Shown here piece by piece: positions 12,501 through 27,500 of a stretch of 64,000 bases of DNA. The stretch spans positions 4,712,001-4,776,000 of the forward strand of contig NC_052141.2 in NCBI RefSeq assembly GCF_016086655.4, written 5' to 3'. The notes beneath the pieces were generated by a model, which was not told the origin of the DNA, made no database searches, and saw nothing but the letters and a program-made list of their open reading frames with translations. The translations under genes were made by a program, and so were the position numbers. How positions within the stretch are numbered: the first letter of the stretch is position 1; each line of letters starts with the position of its first letter. The stretch is from Lepeophtheirus salmonis (taxonomy: Eukaryota > Arthropoda > Copepoda > Siphonostomatoida > Caligidae).

Positions 12501-15500
12501 TCATCAATCTTGAGTTTTTACATAGGCATAACATATTTATTTATTTTTTACTCTTTTCCTATTAAGAAAGAAATACAAAATTTAAAAAACAAAACAAAGT
12601 TATGTTAGGGCATAAAGATGTGTTCAAGGTGAATCTATTCATCCTTTGTTACATGTTATACGAGATGTGTAGTTTAAATTTGGACACTTATAAAAGAGAA
12701 GAATAAGGTCAGAACAGATAGACAAACTCATCAGCCGAGAAAACTGTGTGCATTGACATCTCCCCCTACAAAAAAATGAACACAACCAATCAAAAAATGA
12801 CATGACTAAAAACTGAAATTACGACTCTATTTTGCAAGGAACTCACATCAACAGAGATCAGAAAGTTGACTAAGGCCAAGGTTAGTAGAAATACAAGGTT
12901 AGACCATTATGTAATCATATTTGCTAGAACTTGCAATTTAATTTATCATAACGACTACTCGGCAGTACAGACCGATTTTCTTCAATTTTTCATTTGATGT
13001 ATCGTACTGACTGTGGGGCAAGACAGACGGATTTTGACGAAACACCCAACCACTCATACATTATGTTATAAATGTTAAAAAGCGTGGTGGAACTAAAACA
13101 TCAGTCGTATATGCGTTATGTTATAACCTAGTATTTTTATTAACCTTGACTAAGGCAAGCAGGCAGGCTATTTAGCGCGTCAATATCTCCATTAGTGACG
13201 GTATTGACATCGAAAGGAAGCCTGGAAGTGGTGCCCGACCCAAATTAAATCCAGATTACATCAAGGAGGCTTCCCAACAGTGGCGTCTCTAGCTTCCTTC
13301 AGAGGAGGCTCAAGCCTCACTCCGCCGTAAAAAAAGTATCACATGTGTACATATAGTGAATACAAATCAAACCGGGCCATCACTTAATCAGTGTTGTTCT
13401 TATATATATTATTTTAAAGTATTATTTTCTTTTTCCATCTAAGAGTAGTGTCAGAAATACATATACTATCGACAAGACGTTATTAACTTTATTAATTTAT
13501 TTATCTTTATGACTAATAATCTATATATATAATATATAATGTTGTGTACAAGTTTCGATGTTTGTACGAGTTGTAACTTGTATACGCACATTATACAAGT
13601 TGTAATTACTCCATTTTAAAATGCATTATTTAAGTAAACATTTTTCATTTGTGGGGGGAAGGATTTGCAAATGTTGGAGCGTATATTATTGACACAAAAA
13701 GTTCGTCAGGAACAGCTCCAGCGTTATCAAACACTTTTCAATAGCCTGAAGAGCGATAAGAGGGGTTGCATTGCCAACTTTTGGTGGCATGTAGAGGCCA
13801 GAGCCGTCCGGACTAGAGCGGACTAGAGGAAAACAAAATACATTTTTCTCTAATTATCCTACTTTTCCCGCACTCAAAAGTTTAAATTGTACAAATTTAG
13901 TCAAGTCATATGGATTTTTAATACATATTACTTGGATTTCATTTAAAAATCAGTGTTCATCAATGGCATCAATTAGTATTAGTGTTAAGTCCTTTTTTAT
14001 TCTTAAAGCCATTTGATGGAGTTAATTCAAGATTGTATGGAAATTTGTTCATTTGATAGAGTAAAAAATCATCTTTGAGCCCCTTTCTCCTTCAATTATT
14101 ATGTAATTTATAAAGTGAGTGAAGACACTTTATTTAGTCAATAGTTGATATATTTCAACATGTCAATAGTACATAAATTATTAAGAATTCGATTTATCTT
14201 TGTCAAAGTACGAAAAAAACATTGTTGATTTGTGAAGTATAATATCACATTCTCACGTTCTAAGAAGATCTTAAACTAGGGTGGTTTTGTGGGAAAAGTT
14301 TTGTCATGAAGTCATCTTTTTTTTTATGAAGCAGAGTTGAACGAACCCACAAGAACAAAAGAGGCTTACGTCTTATTTATTGATAAAGTTTTCTTAAAAC
14401 AAAGTCGTAAAAATACACTATGGTAATAAACTATATATAATTGAGTAGGAACAACCAGGATTTGTAAATAATCCTTTATGTTTGGATATAAAAATATTTA
14501 AATAAATTGTTCTACCTTTTTTTTGCATTTATCAATGGATATTAAAAAACTTTGACCCTCTATTCTGGCTTAAAAAAAATATATTATATATAGAAAAAAA
14601 GTGTCTTGAAAAATGAAAAAATATTATTTTTTCCAAATAAATTATTCTAAAAATTGTATTCCTGTCCTTTTGGAAACGGAGCATAAATATGTACTTATTA
14701 CTTTGTTTATATATCAAAAGGAATAATTTATGAAATAACCAATACGTAAAAAGTCAAAGGAGATAATCGATTACTGACAGCAAAATACAGCTGGTATTTT
14801 TGTGTTAGTGAGGTAATTCAATGCTGTATATCCGTATATAGCAAAGAAATATAGGCTGAAATTCACGTAGATGATTTTGTTTTTATTGTGAATTCATGAA
14901 GGTTGACTAGCAATGGCGGCTGACCAAAAAATCTCAAATAATAATAGAAAGCCTTTCTGTATCATATTTGTTTGATTTTTAATTAAATCAGTGTTTAAAT
15001 AACCTCCTTTGGGTCATTTATTTCTTCCATTGTTGGATATTTAGTTTAATGACGATTTTTTTCTAGAAATTAGTATTTCTATTTATTTTTAAAATAAAAA
15101 AACCTTTTTATACAGAGTGAAGACTTAAAACTTGAAATAGGATGACTCAAATAGGAAAAACGTTATTTTTAAGGAATTACATGAAGACGGACAAAAATAG
15201 CATTATTATATTTTACATCATTGAATAATTGTTGGGTGTCCTTTTACCTCAGTCGTCTACACTATACTGGGTGCGTACTTGAAGTATCGATAAAATGGAG
15301 AAATATGAAAAACACATGAGCAGAATTGACAATACCTCCCATCAGCTGACAAACTCTGTGTATTCGTAACCTCTGCAAAAAAGTTATCAAAATCAATCGA
15401 AATATGGCCTATCAATGGCCTTACAAAAATATTACTGCTCTACATGGCCCGGAACAAACATCAACAGGCCAGGGCTTTTGCATTGCGATAATTTTTGTGG

Positions 15501-18500
15501 CACATTCTTCTTCCAAAATAAATTACACGGATAATTCCATGGGGCTCAGGTCTGGGGAGGAGGGGGATCAAAAAAATTTTAGTCAAAACAAAAAAGTAAA
15601 AAATGTAACTTTTAAGGTGTGGATAGGTGTACCGTCTTGCATAACAGTGTACCCAAGCTCCCAATGTTCCCTGTTCAGCCAGGGTTGGATTTTTTTTCCT
15701 TCATCTCCGTGTTCACCCTGGGATTCACCTTTAACCCCAAAGGGGTCATGAAAATCTGAGACTCCTACAAAAACCATGACTTGGTTAAGGTCCCACCACT
15801 TAAAGGCTGTTTTGACAAGGATTGGGTATTATCGAGGCCGACAGCCAAATACTTGTCGTTTTGGTTCTATTTTGAACCCTCTCCACGATGAATATTTTTT
15901 TGTCTTTCTCACTGATTTTCGCCTGCTAGAGCGTGCCCTTATCTGACATATGTACCATCTTCACTCTTGCTCAAATTTCACCTGCCATTTAGACATTGGT
16001 TGACTTAAAGACTCGCTATATACGTGTGAATGTATTCAAAATTGTTTGCTACTAGCAAAAAACAAGCTGATCAATTTTGCCCAAAACTCACATAAAATGG
16101 GATCCAAAAAGTGAGTTAGGCAAGCAAACAGACTATTTAGAACGTCAAAAAGTTCCTAAAGGACGGTATTGGCATCTAGACAAGCTTAATCAAGATGTCG
16201 CACCGGCACAGCCCGCAAAGGTTACACAGTCCTTTTTGGAGACCAATATTCTATTCTAGCTGAAAGCAATTTGGCCATTATAATTGTTAGATGCCAACCT
16301 GTTCGATTTTCCCTGCTGCCTGCATTTCGAATTTAGGACTTGCTGGATGAGGCACTGAATCTTGAAAATATCAAGACCTTCGTTGGTGATCATTGGAGGT
16401 CCATGAGCGCTATTTAAACTATTAATACCTGTCAGCCGCTTCCAGGGCGCATGGAGGTCATTATCAAAGTCGATGTAAGTTACACAGAAGACTTTAAATG
16501 AGTTCGAAAAATGTGGCGCCAATACCTGTAGAAAGTTAACTTTATGTAACTCGGCTAGTTTCCAAAATACAATTTGTTAAGATCACAGATTCAAAATGTA
16601 CATGTTTCTATTACACACCCGGTACATACATAATGCGATACATAGACAAGCTGATTAAGAATTAAGGTTAATTAGAATTAATAGACACAAATTACTCTCT
16701 TTATTTCAAAAAGGGGGATCTCCCTGGCTCCACCCCCCCTTTCCTCACATAACCTTCTTTTTTATTGTGGATAATTAATCAAAAAATAAAATGAAAATGT
16801 TACTATATATTTAGTAAAGGGGTTGTATTATTATCTTGGTAGGTATGGGAAAAGCCATCGTTTGTATCACGTGAAGGGAGTAACAATGGACCATGACTAA
16901 CATTCGACATTTATTAAGTTGAGTCTGGTGGATCGATCAATCACTTTTTTATTACCTATTCTCAAAAAACATGAATTGTTCAAAAAATTTGTAGTATGTC
17001 TCAAATACCTAGGAGTCAACTTTTATCATCACAATATAAGAATAATAAAATATTAGAAAGAGCCCATATTGGGCTAACATAAGTCTACTAAATCAAATAA
17101 AGGGTTTAAATAATAGCTAAATGTATTGTGTATCTTAAATCATCCCTCAAATTTGACTACAATGCCTACAAATGACTCAAATATGTGTATGAAATTTTGG
17201 GTTGCATGTATATTAGGGCTGGTAAAGTAAAGGGTTGTACCGTGGTTCGGTTCGGTACTACCCTAACAGTTCCATACGTTTTAACCCTCGGTGCAGTACG
17301 TATATAATATATATAGTCACATATTATCTAACGTTTTATTATTTTTTGCGGTAAGCTAGTACTGATAAAGCATAGGTTACTATACATCTAGATAATTATT
17401 GGACAAACATTAATAAAACCTTTCAAAATAAATAATTTTTGGTAAAAAAGGATGCATCATGAACTTATCATATCGTCCATTAAAAACCTTCATTTGTGAT
17501 TTAAGTAATTTACCATGGGGCTGTGTAAAGATGGGGAAAAAATTGATAAAGTATGATTCAATTTGTTCAAAAAAATAGCTCATTTTTTTAATAGGATTTC
17601 TTTCTATTCCTCCCAGATCTAACTTTCAATTACAGATCTCCTTTGTTAGTGTGTACGGACAAAGAACCTACGATTAAATCTCATCGAAGGAAGTTTTTTT
17701 TAGCGAGTATCCATGATATAGTTAGTATATATTGGCAATTCCTTCGTAGTCCGTCATATTTCGCTTGTATGTGAGAATATCATCCCTTGATGAACTTTTT
17801 TTTATCGAATGATTACTTTAGATTAAGTAATTCATGTTTGACCTAAACGATAAAATTCATTTAATCAAAACAGTAATATTTTTGTGATTTTAAAAGTTAA
17901 AGTCCATCCAGATGTTAAGTAATCCATTGATAGAGAGATAAACGCAGTTTTTTAATCATTTGACACAACACAACCTCTTTTTTATTCGTAATCATTTATT
18001 TTCTTATTTTTTTGTACAGTGCCGTCTTTTGTACCTCAATGTTATGTATTGAAATGTATTCTGACAAACATTCAGAAGAAATAGAGAGGGAATTTTGACC
18101 ACCTGCTGTTCAAAAGAGATAATAAAAAAAGTGAATATCCTTCTTGCGTTATGAGGCTTTCATAGAAAGAAAAATATTGTATGAATGGTGAATGAATAAG
18201 TGTTCAAAAGACATACAAATATTTCAATAGATGCTTATTCACTAAAAGGAGAAACGAAGAATATATATTATAGAACCAGAGTAATGCAGCTGATTATTAA
18301 ATATGCTTTCATGTAGTCCCATAAATTGAGTTAAATTGAAAATACACATGCGGTATGTCAAAATAATAACAATTTAAATCAAGAAAATGAGTTTTATTTC
18401 ATGGACTCTATATTAATAAGGCAAAGTTTATCTGTTCTCTGTGCGAGTTGAAGTTGTGGAATTTCTGATAACCAAAAAATAAGTTCAAAATAGGACTTTT

Positions 18501-21500
18501 TAATTTATATACTTTTGTATTTTTGAAAATAATTTCCTTAGGCTGCCAAACTGGGTTTCTTATTGATGAAGGCATCGGACATTGTCGCCTACTGCTGCTC
18601 TACAGAGGCCTTGAGACCATTCTAATTTCGGTGAGGGGTAGTAAAAGGCTCTCTTCTCGACTACGCCCCAAATGGCATAGTCGAGGGGGAACATTCTGGG
18701 GAGAGTTATTTGGTCAATCCAAAGTTTATGCTTTAACCAAATCAACAATTTCTAACCTCTCTTGACTCAGTTTGCCTCTGTTGCTGTTAAATCAGTTGTC
18801 GATGTCGTCGTTCATAAGAGACCTTCCCCAAATCCTTCTCATACCTCCTCACAGTCCAATAATTGACAATAAGAGCCTTGGCATGCTACCTCATTGACTT
18901 GGCTGGACTTCTGGTTATTACAGTGTTCATTGATTCAAATTTTCCAGCGTCTAGCCCTCCCAGGAGACCTCTCCTGGCTCTGACCTGAAGCTAACATGTT
19001 TTTAATCTTGTAAACAAGACTCTGGGAGCACTGTACGACCTTCATGTTCTTCGCAACTCTCACTTGAGCGTGGAGTAAATCAGACACTCTTTCCCTTTTT
19101 CAATTTATCATGACAACTGTTGATTTTTGTAAGTTTTTTTTAAATTATTTATCGGAATAGTTCTTAATTTTAATAAAGCAACCTAGTATTTGAAAATATT
19201 CACCCTAAATTAACTTAGATTGATCTAAAGTCAAGTCCACGATTTTACCTCGTACACTTTATGTAGAGTCTGCGCAGGCAAATCAAACCGTTTTTAATAG
19301 TAAGATTTATATCAACTTCATCTAGAACACTATATACCTAGTATCAAGAGTACTTTTTTTATAATATTTATACCTGCGGTCACCTATGCCCTCTAATTTG
19401 GACCTGAAGGCCTTGAACACATTGATAACATAGAAATTTGACATATCCACCAACTCCTTCTCAATACAAGTATTCAGAGAATCAACATGGCAATGGGGGA
19501 CATTGCAGGTCTTACTCTCCACGAAGCTCCATTCCAATAGCGAGCAGTCTAGTAATGAGTGGTGATCAAGTTGGGAGGGCAATAATGGCGGGGGTTTTCG
19601 TTGCACCAGCTTGATTTATTATGGCCTTATGGTCAGATGCTGAGTTTTATTGCCAACTGTTATTCCCTGTGGTGCATCTTGTTGTCTTTTCCACTTTCTA
19701 TCTAACTGGAGAGGCTTTCTCCAATATTGAGGAGTCTCCTGACTTTATGGATAAGCTCATTATATCAATTTCCGTAACATCCATTATAGAGGGATGTGCG
19801 CGGAGAAGATTTACAAACTGTTGCATTTTGTTGCTATTATTATAATTATTTCATTCTTCAGGAGAGAACATCCAAGTATTCAGTAACTACGTACGAGCGT
19901 GCTCATAAAAAAGAGAAGTAACACTGAAGATGTCTTTGTTAGTTATCTTTCTATATTTTTAACCAATATTGGGTTGTTCGACGACGCTTAATAACTCCGG
20001 GGAATCCCGGAATCTACTATTAATAATAAATAAAGCAAAGTTTGACAGGATGTTTGCATGTCCTAAAGTCATTTTTTGTCTAAGAAATAACTATGTAGCA
20101 ACGAGTGTTATGTAGCTGATGCTTAGAGCATCGTATTTACATATTATTATATGTTTACAAAATTATAGATCATTGTTTCATTCGTTCATTTTAATATAAA
20201 AACTCTTGCAGGAGTGATAAGGAAAATACAATTTTGTTAAACAATAAACGAATTACACTCGTAGAGCAATAAACCTTCGAGGTTGTGTGATACTTTATAA
20301 ACTATGATGAATCAAATCAAAATATCGTTTGTGATTATGATTGCTATATGATTTTATTTTCAGTCTAGAAGGGGGAATATATTGTATCCATCTATAAATA
20401 TATCGATAAAGAGAGAGAGAGAGAGTCCCTTGGGACATTTGGCAGGTGTCGTCTGACTTGTTTTCGAAATCATTACACACATACAAAGACGCACATTTTT
20501 CTTGATGATGGATGACACTTGAATTGATTTATTTATTACTTTTGCTTATTCTTTTCATTCCTGTTGTTGCTATAAATCTGAAAGAATGTGTAAGGGGTGG
20601 GAGGAGAAAAGGGAAAGGGCGTTCATTTGGTTATTCAGTGAAGAATATCCCTTGAAATATGTGGCAGGTCAACATAAAATCAAGCTTAAATGATTTTTCT
20701 CAAAATTGAGTGTGGATTACATTTGTACTCCTCAATGGCGAATATTTGTCCATTTTCCTCAATAAATTATTTTTATAAACCACTTAGGTGTGCCACAATT
20801 TGAGCTCGTAGATGACCCAAACTTGATCCTCGCAATAAAAAAATGATAATTTGATAGATTTTATTAGAAAAGGCCATATCCGTCTCTTAAACCATGTAAA
20901 GATTTTAAACTATTATCAAAAACTATTGAGCATCATAACTCATCCCAGTAATTTGAATAATAAGCCTATAATTGACTCGAATTAACATATAAATATTTGG
21001 CTATATGTAACGCAAATTGCAATTGTATCAGCCAAAATTGATATTCATTATTAATAAAAAAAGAAATGACGAAATTTTATGGTTGAAAAGAGCTGTTTCG
21101 TGGCCCATATCTGCCTTTTAAATCAAATAACGGTTTTAAACTATAGATAAAATACTTAGTCATCATAATTTATTCCCAATGTATACTAATAATAAGCCTA
21201 TATTTCACTCCAATATGCCTATAAAATATTGGTTATGCTACAAATTGCACTCTTAAAATACCCAGAATTGATACTTATTATAAAAACTTGAGAAATTGAC
21301 ACAGTTTATTGTTGAAAAAGGCCATATAGAGGCAATATAAGTACCTTGAATCAAAAAGTATACACTTAAGTATATGAAGTTATCTGAAGAAATAGATTAA
21401 TAAGCATATGATTGATTCAAATATATCTATGAAATGTTGGACTGAATGTATATCTGAAATAAAACATTCATAGGACATTTGTGGCCTGTCCACACCAAAG

Positions 21501-24477
21501 TAAGGGAGAATGTTTTTTCACAAAATTAAATGGGGATTACATTTGTATTCTTCAATAAGTTAGCTTTCATTTCTAAGGTTAAATTATTCTTATTAACCTT
21601 CTTTTGAGTGTTCCTAAAATTGCTTTATAGTAGGTATATCTCATTTTCATATTCAAAGTATGAGAAATTGACTATATTAGGGATATATAAGAATAAAATT
21701 TATTAATGATCTCTCAGGATATTGCCCATTTTATTATTTTTATGAATTAATTTTGGCTATCATTTAGAAATACTCTGTAATATTTTAATATTGTGAAATA
21801 TATTTAGTTTAAAAATAGCAGAGAAATAACATGACAATGATAGTCTGGAGGACTTAAAGAATAAATAGCATTTGATATGAATGACTTGTTTTGCTAAGAA
21901 TCAACTCATTTCGAAACTTTTTCTGTTTTTCTGTAGAAAAAGTTGTGACATACAATAAAAGTTAGGATGTTTATAAATCAAGTTGATAAAGGAGGAAATT
22001 GTTCCAAGATTTAAAAGAGAATCAATTTCAGTCTACGGTCTGAGGTCCCGTTCTGTACAGAAATATCAGTCCAAATCGGTGTAGAATAAACTACTGAAGA
22101 TCAAACAGAAAAAAAACCCGGTTCTAACCGAGTCTCAACACCAGTAAGTGCATACTGTGTACTTAACTTTCAAAAGTGTTGTTAAATTTTCAGTTTAACC
22201 AAGGTGAATAGAAATAAAAGGTTAGACCTTCATGTAATAGGCCTTGCTAGAATTTTCATTTTTAAGTATCGTACCGACTACTGGGCAAGACAGAGGGATT
22301 TCGAGAAAACAACAACCTATCATAGTCTATGACGTGACTATTTCATAATTTTCAATTTGATGTATCGTAGCGACTGATTGGCAAAATAGACAGATTTTGA
22401 CAAAACACACAACGCCCTCATACACTATGACGTCAATATTAAAAGTGTGATGGAAGTCAAACATCAGTCGTACACGCATTATTGTATAACTTTGTATTTT
22501 TATTAACCTTGAGTGTGACCACGTTCATTTTCGGTTACTTTTTGTTCCCATACCCGTGAATAGTACTTTTATCTTTGTCTATGAATTATGATAAATCCTC
22601 AACAGCTTGAATAACGAAGTTAGTAACTACATCATTTCAGCTGTTATAGTTTCCTAAAAGACAGGTCCTAGAACTGACAAAATGAGCAGGTTTTTTAGGC
22701 AGATCCTACACTAAAAGTCATATAACTAGGGATGAAAATCGTGTGTATTTTGGGCATGTTAAAATAAAAGAAACTAAAAATCAACATGGTAACCCCAACA
22801 AATCGAATAATCTTTTGGAGGAAAGCAACTTAGATGTCATGGCGTACCAGTAAATCAGGCACAAACAGCTGTGATGAGGGAGGAGTGGGAGAAGGAAATA
22901 CGGAGGAACATTGGGAAGAATTACTCCGATGTCGATCCTCAACTCTACTCTGAGTCCAACAAGGACTTACAATTTAAACTCCAAAACAAATCCTCAAGGT
23001 TACTCTCCGCCCAGTATGAGCACACACGAATGTTCAATTAGGTTTTGAATGTATAATTGAATGTAGAAGGAAAGGAAGTTCATTGATACTCTGCAGTTAA
23101 ATAATAGTCACGACAGCTAGGAAATGATAATGGCACTCTAAAAAAACCAACAAGATTTACATCACTACTATTTATTACGCTCCTAAGAACTTTTTTAATA
23201 ATAAATAAAATAATATCAGTGTCTTGACTTAATGTTTGAATTGATGCAAGCATGCGTGCATGCATAAACTGATGCATTTGCCCTTATTTTTATCATTCTT
23301 ATTCATCTTTCCTTCTTTTTCATATTTGTTCAAGTTATTGAAAACCTCTTTTATTCTTTGATCAACAGAGATTTATACATTCATATAATGTTTTACAGTA
23401 AATAAGGGGGGAAAAACATATTTTTCTTCATTTTAATGGGGTATATAGTATACATGTGTGTATAAAATTGAGTTGGATTGAATAGCCGAACAAAAAATGA
23501 AGTAATAACATATAAAAACTACTGAATAGTCAAAATATTATTAATAATAAAAAGAAGAATAAAAGTCTTAAAACGTCAAAAGAAAAAAGGAAAATCAACT
23601 CAGAGTCTTTGTAATTCTCTCTGATTTAATCAGACAGTTTAAATCTACATCAAATGAGAGTACAAAGCCACCCAATAGAGCAGTAGTTGATAGAAACACT
23701 ACTTTTTTCATTAGAAGCTGTTGGTAGTTTGAAGAATGAATTTCCTTTTCCTTAGCAGCTGTTATCATTTTTTAAATCCAGAGGAGTTAAATCCTAGTTT
23801 ACTTCATAACATTAAACGATTGAACCTTCGTATGTACACATAAAAGACGAAGATTTCTTGAGAAGTGTTCTTCTGTATTATTCAAACAAGTTTTGTCTGT
23901 TCGTCGACACCCTCCAACCCTGTGCAATGTCGGGTACTACCACTACTAAATATAATATGTAAATTATATATGAGGCCTTGCTTGCCAAAGTATGTTGTAC
24001 ATTCATACCACTCGGGCTGGGGTCAAATAGAAAGGTTCCTTATTTTTCCGCAATAAGAAGTAATCTAGGAATCACAGCTGTTGTAACAAAGAGTAACAAT
24101 GCCATTAGTCAACCATTTGTCATATTTTTTTGGAAAAAAAACACAACAACACCCATATTTTAGATTCAAATAGTTGAATGTATTTATGTACCTCAAACAG
24201 AGGCCTATGATAGGCTTTATATTGGAATCAAACAGTTTCATAAAACTGTGACATATTAATCTCACAGGCCTGTTTTGGTTGTTTTTTTAAATCAGTTTGA
24301 CGATTTGAGAAATTATAAATAATTTTTGCACATAAATTATTACAAATCATCGAAAAATAGTTATAATTTTCTCAGTTCGTCTACTCCATTTGTAGAGGGC
24401 GCGCTTGAGCCTTCGCGTACAGGTTTCTCGTACTATGTGTATTGACCGACATTCTGTGAATTTTTTTAGTTTACCTG

Positions 24478-24508
<31 letters not shown>

Positions 24509-27500
24509 GGCAATGATTATCTGAAAAACGAATTTTCTTTTTTTTAACAGTTTTCAATATTATTTAAGCCCTAAGTAGTGAAGTTTCTCTCCTAAATAGA
24601 TTCAATGATATTAATAACCTTATTCAATATTTGGGTGTGCTCATAAAAGAAGGATCTAATCCTGTGGATTTGTTGCGAAGTTGTGATTGTAAGTCCTTGT
24701 TGGACTCGGAGTAGAATAGGGGATCGACATTGGAGTAATACTAGCAAATGTCATTATCCTTTTTTCCTTCCTCTCTTGTCACAGCTGATTGTAGCTTATG
24801 TAAAAAATTATCATGAAAACTATGCTGCTCTGAACTTCAAAACATTCTTCATATTATCAGTGAGGCCATGTTGATTTTCGGTTTCTTTTTTCTAATATGC
24901 CCAAAATATACGAGATTTTTATTTCTAAATGTCAAATACATACATTAAAAAGTTCAATTTGTAATAAAATACAACCAGCAAACCTTCTCAAACCAGGTGT
25001 TGATAACAATATGATATATGTTTAATGTATGGGTTATGAATACAAAAGACTGCATTGAATACTACTTGATGGCAGTGATAAAACGTGATATTTGAACATA
25101 ATCCAAGAAATCAATATATTAGAAATAGATTGATTTCTTGGATTTTTTATTGAATAAGTTGTTGGATAATTAGAGAAAAATATCTTATTCTTTCCACTGT
25201 AATATTTAATTTGAATCTACAATATGGAAATATGTTTTTTTAACGATGTAATAACAAATTATTCATACATTTTAAGGTCAGATTTATAATAAAACTAGGC
25301 AATCGAGGAACAGATTTTTATTGTACATATTGTAAGGTTGAAATCATTTCACTCGCTGGTCCCATTTTGACATCGAATAGTTTACTATTTTCCTTAATAT
25401 TAATAAAAAAAGGAGTTTTATTGTTATGAAACTTAGTTTTTTAGGTCCCCAAAATGCCTGACATCAACAATGAACGTTATATTATAAAAATCTTAAAATA
25501 TATAGTAAACAATCTCGCAATTACATTTGATTATAAAAATACATAAAATAAAGTATATCATTTGAAAAAACGTTAATTTTTACATAAAAATACAATCCCC
25601 AAACCTAGTCAATCTTCTTATAGTTGTATATAAAATATACTATGTCGTCTAATATGTATTACTATTATTACTCAAAGAAACTAGGGAGAAAGAAACGTCT
25701 AAAGTAAATCTCATAATCGCTCAATAAAAAAGAATTTCGGAAAGTGTCCATTCCTTAAATGTATATATACAGAAAGGAAATGTTTATCTGGGATTTGAAA
25801 GAGAAACAAAAAAATAACTGAAATAGGAATTTTAGAACATAGTAGGGCATTTTTGTCGAAGGAAGAAAATCCCAAATTATTTTTAGGAAATGAATGACAA
25901 ATGTACATCTTTGGAGGGAGGGGAACTAATTATTAAATAAAGAAAACGGAGACATCGTGTCGATGAATGGTAATAAAACCTAGACAAACAAGGACTGATT
26001 GAGCAGTGGGGCATAAAATAATATGACCTGACGTGGTGTAAAAATAAAAGAAACCTACAAATGATCCTACAAACTGCTAATTGACCGAATATCTCGAAAT
26101 AGTCGAGTTCTCTCTTCTCCAATAATATATAATTTGCTTTGAAAAGTCATTTCCATATTATTAAAAGGTTGTGAAGATTAAATTTCAACGATCGACTATC
26201 GCTGTCGTCTACAGTTTTGATATGGAAAGAGAAAGTATGACATTCGGAAAACTTGAACCATGCAGCCCTCAACACTCCTAGCAGACAAAAAAGAAATAGT
26301 ATCGCCACTACCAATACGTTGTCCAAATAATTGCCATGTGGTTTTTCGTTTCTTACTTTGTTTTAAAGCTTTCGTTACATCTATGTAGATCAAACTTAAA
26401 GTATACTCAACACTCCTAGCGGACAAAAAAGTTATCGCAAAGACAACTATATTTATCAAGTACTTTTCCTGTCTCATCTTACTATATAGCTCTGAGAGAC
26501 GGCATATCTCCTGACAGGTACAGGCTCCTTTGTCTAAAATGCAACACTTTTTTCATAATTACAAAAACTGCTGTATTTTAAATATATATCATTTAATTTG
26601 AAAAATTTAATTCCGAAATACAATCAAAGTACACCTTACTTACATTCTCAATCAATATAGTCGCCCTCTTCATTAATGATCTCTTCCAGCCATGTGCAAA
26701 ACTTTCTAAAGTAGTTATTTACAAAGGATGTCTCTAAATTGGCTCAAGCAGTGATGATTGAGGCCTTCAGTTGATCCTTTGTTGTGTATCGAACTCCTGA
26801 AAACTTCCCCTTGAGGTCCCCAAAAATATCAAGGTCCAATGAGGAACAGGCAAGGCTGTGGGAGGCCACGAGACTTACTTTTTAAGCATGTTGAGGATGA
26901 TTTTGACGGTAAGACTTTACTCGATCCCAAGTCTTCAAACCCTGACGAGAAGTTCATTTGTAGGTACTAAAATTTAAGTCTTGCTTCACACACCAGCATA
27001 TGGTGGCCTAACTGCTTTCAAATTCATGAGCAAGGCAATTGATGGATCACAGTTCAACAGTTAGTTCAACTGTCTCAACAAATTCTTTAAGCCAGTATCT
27101 GATCTTGTGGAAGCTTTTAGTGTGCCACTTGCAGTCAGCTGGTACACAGTTGAGCAGTTACAGCCCAGGACATTAGATATATCTTATAGTGATTTTCATT
27201 TTGTGGATAGCTCAAAAATTGCAGCTCTGCGTTGCTCCATGGTTAGTTAGTTAAGGTGCTCTTATTTATCAATTTGTCTTTGCTTATTTTTGTTTACATT
27301 TTATTTAGACAATTGTTCGAAATTGCAGTCATAATTGAATTTTAAATAAAGATTACTATTTGGCTCAATAAAATAATTTCTCGAAGATCGCCTGCAGGAA
27401 TTGTCATCGGAGATATTTATCATATATTTTATGAAGCCATCACTCATTTGAAAGATATTTTCTGCTCATAAACATTAGCTGTTTATGAATTATTGGAGCC

